The translations under genes were made by a program, and so were the position numbers. A stretch of DNA of 64,000 nt from Colletes latitarsis. Its lineage: Eukaryota > Arthropoda > Insecta > Hymenoptera > Colletidae. Location of the stretch: positions 2,666,001-2,730,000 of the forward strand of contig NW_027488377.1 of the NCBI RefSeq assembly GCF_051014445.1. Direction: 5' to 3'. Positions 60,991-64,000 of the stretch are shown piece after piece. The notes below the pieces were generated by a model, which was not told the origin of the DNA, did no database searches, and saw only the letters and a list, made by a program, of their open reading frames with translations. The first letter of the stretch is position 1. Each line of letters starts with the position of its first letter.

Positions 60991-63141
60991 AATGTTGAAC
61001 GAGACCAGGAGTAATCGACTGTTTCAGTGTGGTACCACTTTACTACGTGATCCAAACCAGAAAAAGCCAGGGATCTGTTCAACAAGTATGTGAAGTATGC
61101 GAAAGTATGAGTCTGATGAGGGCAAATCCCAGACCTAACCTATACCTAAGATGCGTTATCCTCTAAAATATTGATCGAAACCAGCTGTAACGAACTGTTT
61201 CAGTGTGGTACCACATTAGTACGTGATCCAAACCAGAAAAAACCCAGGATCTGTTCAGCAAGCATGGGAAGAATGCGAAGGTAAGAGTCCGATGAGGGCA
61301 GATCCCAGACCTATCCCAGACCTAACATGCGTTATCATTTAAAATATTGATCGAAACCAGGTTTAATCGACTGTTTTAGAGTGGTACCACATTACTACGT
61401 GATCCAAACCAGTAAAAGCCAGGGATCTGTTCAACAAGTATGAGAAATATGCGAAAGTATGAGCCTGATGCAGGCAAATCCTGGACCTAACCCAGGCCTA
61501 ACATGCGTTATCCTCTAAAATATTGATCGAGACCAGGTATAATTGACTGCTTCAGTGTGGTACTTCATCAGTATGTGATCCAATCCAGAAAAAGCAAAGT
61601 ATCTGGCCAACAGGTATGAGAAATATGCGAAAGTATGAGTCTGATGAGGGCAAATCCCAGGCCTAACCTAGACCTAACATGCGTTATCATCTAAAATATT
61701 TATCGAGACCAGGTTGAATTGACTGTTTCAGGGCGGTACAACATTACTACGTGACCCAAACCAGTGAAAGCACAGAATCTGGCCATCAAGTATGAGAAAT
61801 ATGCGAATGTACAAGCCAGATGAGAGCAAATCCCAAACCTAACCTAGACCTAACATGAGTTATTCTCTAAAATATTGATCGAAACCATGTTTAATGGACT
61901 GTTTCAGTGTGGTACCACATTACTACGAGATCCAAACCAGAAAAAACCCAGGATCTGTTCAACAAGTATGTGAAAAACGCGAAACTATGTGCCTGATGAG
62001 GGCAAATCCCAGACCTATCCCAGACCTAACATGCGTTATCCTCTAAAATATTTATCAAGACCAGGTTTAATTGAATGTTTCAGTGTGGTACCACATTACT
62101 ACGTGATCCAAACCAGAAAAACGCAGGATCTGTTCAACAAGCATTTGAAAGATGCGAAAATATGACCCTGATGAGGGTAAATCCCAGACCTATCCCAGAC
62201 CTAACTTGCGTTATCCTACAAAATATTGATCGAGACCAGGATTAATCGACTGTTTCAGTGTGGTACCACTTTTCTACGTGATCCAAACCAGAAAAAGCCA
62301 GGGATCTGTTCAACAAGTATGTGAAATATGCGAAAGTATGTGTCTGATGAGGGCAAATCCCAGGCGTAACCTTGACCTAACATGCATTATCCTCTAAAAT
62401 ATTGATCGAAACCAGGTTTCATGGACTGTTTCAGTGTAATACCACATTACCACATGATTCAAACATGAAAAAGCCAGGGATCTGATCAACAAGTATGTGA
62501 AATACGCAAAACTATGAGTCTGATGAGGGCAAACCCCAGGCCTAACCTAGACCTAACATGCGTTATCCTTTAAAATATTGATCGAAACCAGGTTTCATGG
62601 ACTGTTTCAGTGTGATACCACATTACCACGTGATCCAAACCAGAAAAAGCAACGGATCTGGCTAACAAGTATGAGAAATATGCGACAGTATGAGCCTGAT
62701 GAGGGCAAATCCCTCACCTAACCGTGTCCTAAACGGCGTTATCCTATAAAATATTGTTCGAGACCAGGATTAATCGACTGTTTCGGTGTGGTACCACTTT
62801 ACGACGTGATCCAAACCAGAAAAAGCCAGGGATCTGTACAACAAGTATGTGAAAAATGCGAACGTATGAGCCTGACGAGGGCAAATCCCAGACCTATCCC
62901 AGACATAACATTCGTTATCCTCTAAAATATTGGTCGAAACCAGGTTTCATGGACTGATTCAGTGTGATACCACAGTACCACGTGATCCAAACCAGAAAAA
63001 GCAATGGATCTGGCTAACAAGTATGACAAATATGCGACAGTATGAGCCTGCGGAGGGCAAATCGCACACCTAACCGTGTCCTAACCGGCGTTATCCTATA
63101 AAATGTTGATCGAGACCTGGATTAATCGACTGTTTCAGTGT

Positions 63142-64000
63142 GGTTCCACATTACTACGTGATCCAAACCAGAAAAAGCCCAAAATCTGGCCATCAAGAAT
63201 GAGAAATATGAGAAAGTACGTGTCTGATGAGGGAAAATCCCAGGCCTTACTTAGACCTAACATGCGTTATCCTCAAAAATATTGATCGAAACCAGATTTA
63301 ATCGACTGTTTAAGTGTGGTACCACATTACTACCTGATCCAAACCAGAAAAATACCCAGGATCTGGTCAACAAGTATGTGAAGAACGCGAAAATATGACC
63401 CTGATGAGGCAAATCCCAGGCCTAACCTAGACATAACATGCGTTATCCTCTAAAATATTGGTCGCGACCACGTTTAGTCGACTGTTTCAGTGTGGTACCA
63501 CATTACTACGCGATCCATACCAGAAATAACCCAGGATCTGTTCAACAAGTATGTGAAGAATGCGAAAGCATGGGTCTGATGGGGGAAAATCCCAGGCCTA
63601 ACCTGGACCTAGCATGAGTTATCCTCTAAAATATTGATCGAAACCAGGTTTAATGGACTGTTTCAGTGTGGTACCACATTACTACGAGATCCGGACCTGT
63701 GAAAGCACAGGATCTGGCCAACAAGTATGTGAGAAATGCCAAGGTATGGGCCTGATGAGGGCAGATCCCGCACCTATCCCAGACCTAACATGCGTTATCC
63801 TCTAAAATATTGACCGAGACTAGGTTTTATGGACTGTTTCAGTGTGGTACCACATTACCACGTGATTCAAACCAGAAAAAACGCAGGATCTGTACAGCAA
63901 GTATGTGAAGAACACGAAAGTATGGGTCCGATGGGGGCAAATCCCAGGCCTAAACTAGACCTAGCATGAGTTATGCTCTAAAATATTGAACGAAACCAGG
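63142..64000 (+). repeat. Segmental duplication within the right arm, copy 2 (runs off the window)
   Basis: Near-identical to 55927-56785. The left breakpoint lies in the shared TAATCGACTGTTTCAGTG word, so recombination between aligned monomers is likely. The match is still running at the last base, so the duplicated block is longer than 859 bp. Confidence 0.85.

Larger units (their letters stand above)
52338..64000 (+). repeat. Satellite array, right arm (about 176-bp monomer)
   Basis: The same satellite, in the same orientation as the left arm, resumes in mid-monomer with CCCAGACCCAACTTGCG. The left arm stopped after ACTACGTGAT, so about 75 bp of a monomer (plus an unknown number of whole monomers) is missing between them. 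This arm is mostly of the GTTC class and is more diverse than the centre of the left arm. A private variant carries the hairpin CCTGTG-AAAG-CACAGG (in monomers with AGATCCGGACC at 52951, 53303, 56472 and 57000). Exact doublets of the 11-mer CCCAGACCTAA occur at 53559-53580, 54088-54109 and 57256-57277. No gene or other insertion is seen. Confidence 0.97.

Noticed and set aside
1..64000. CENP-B box in the satellite
   Set aside because: The closest words (CTTTCGCATATTTCTCA on the minus strand) lack the required CGGG part.

Overview
This window is a block of satellite DNA interrupted by one island of nested retrotransposons, and no host gene is visible. It looks like centromeric, pericentromeric or subtelomeric heterochromatin of an insect. 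The arthropod call rests on the elements: a BEL/Pao LTR element and two non-LTR elements of the R1 clade. Hymenoptera is a tentative refinement. It rests on an 11-bp motif in the satellite monomer, CCCAGACCTAA (TTAGGTCTGGG on the other strand), which resembles the lengthened TTAGG-derived telomere repeats I recall being reported from that order.

Layout. 1-35702 is a head-to-tail satellite of about 176 bp per monomer (roughly 200 monomers). 35703-37213 is a probable 3' LTR of a minus-strand BEL/Pao element. It is followed by a polypurine tract, an accessory reading frame (37332-37952), the integrase (38190-39509) and part of RNase H (39546-40253). The upstream half of that element (5' LTR, gag, protease, reverse transcriptase) is absent. 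40254-41683 and 48389-52337 are the two halves of one GC-rich, decayed R1-clade element on the minus strand ('outer element'). 41684-48374 is a second, younger R1-clade element on the minus strand ('inner element'). It sits inside the outer element's reverse transcriptase gene and is flanked by a perfect 14-bp target-site duplication. 52338-64000 is satellite again, in the same orientation (about 66 monomers).

Order of events as I infer it: the satellite came first, then BEL/Pao, then the outer R1-clade element, then the inner one. Decay agrees with this order. The inner ORF2 is intact at 1056 codons and its ORF1 has one frameshift. The outer element carries at least two stops and three frameshifts besides the insertion. 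BEL/Pao has lost half its length and has a stop inside pol.

The most notable signal is at the 5' end of the inner element. Its first 116 nucleotides fit the hepatitis-delta-like self-cleaving ribozyme fold, and nucleotide 1 falls exactly on the target-site-duplication boundary. The element also has a long 5' leader full of perfect hairpins, including four related GC-clamped units. The satellite itself shows a 12-bp palindrome present in some monomer classes and lost in others, a pair of telomere-like 11-mers, and several scales of higher-order repeat (1757, 1935, about 5980 and about 6153 bp). All of this was read by eye; no alignments, folding programs or database searches were run.
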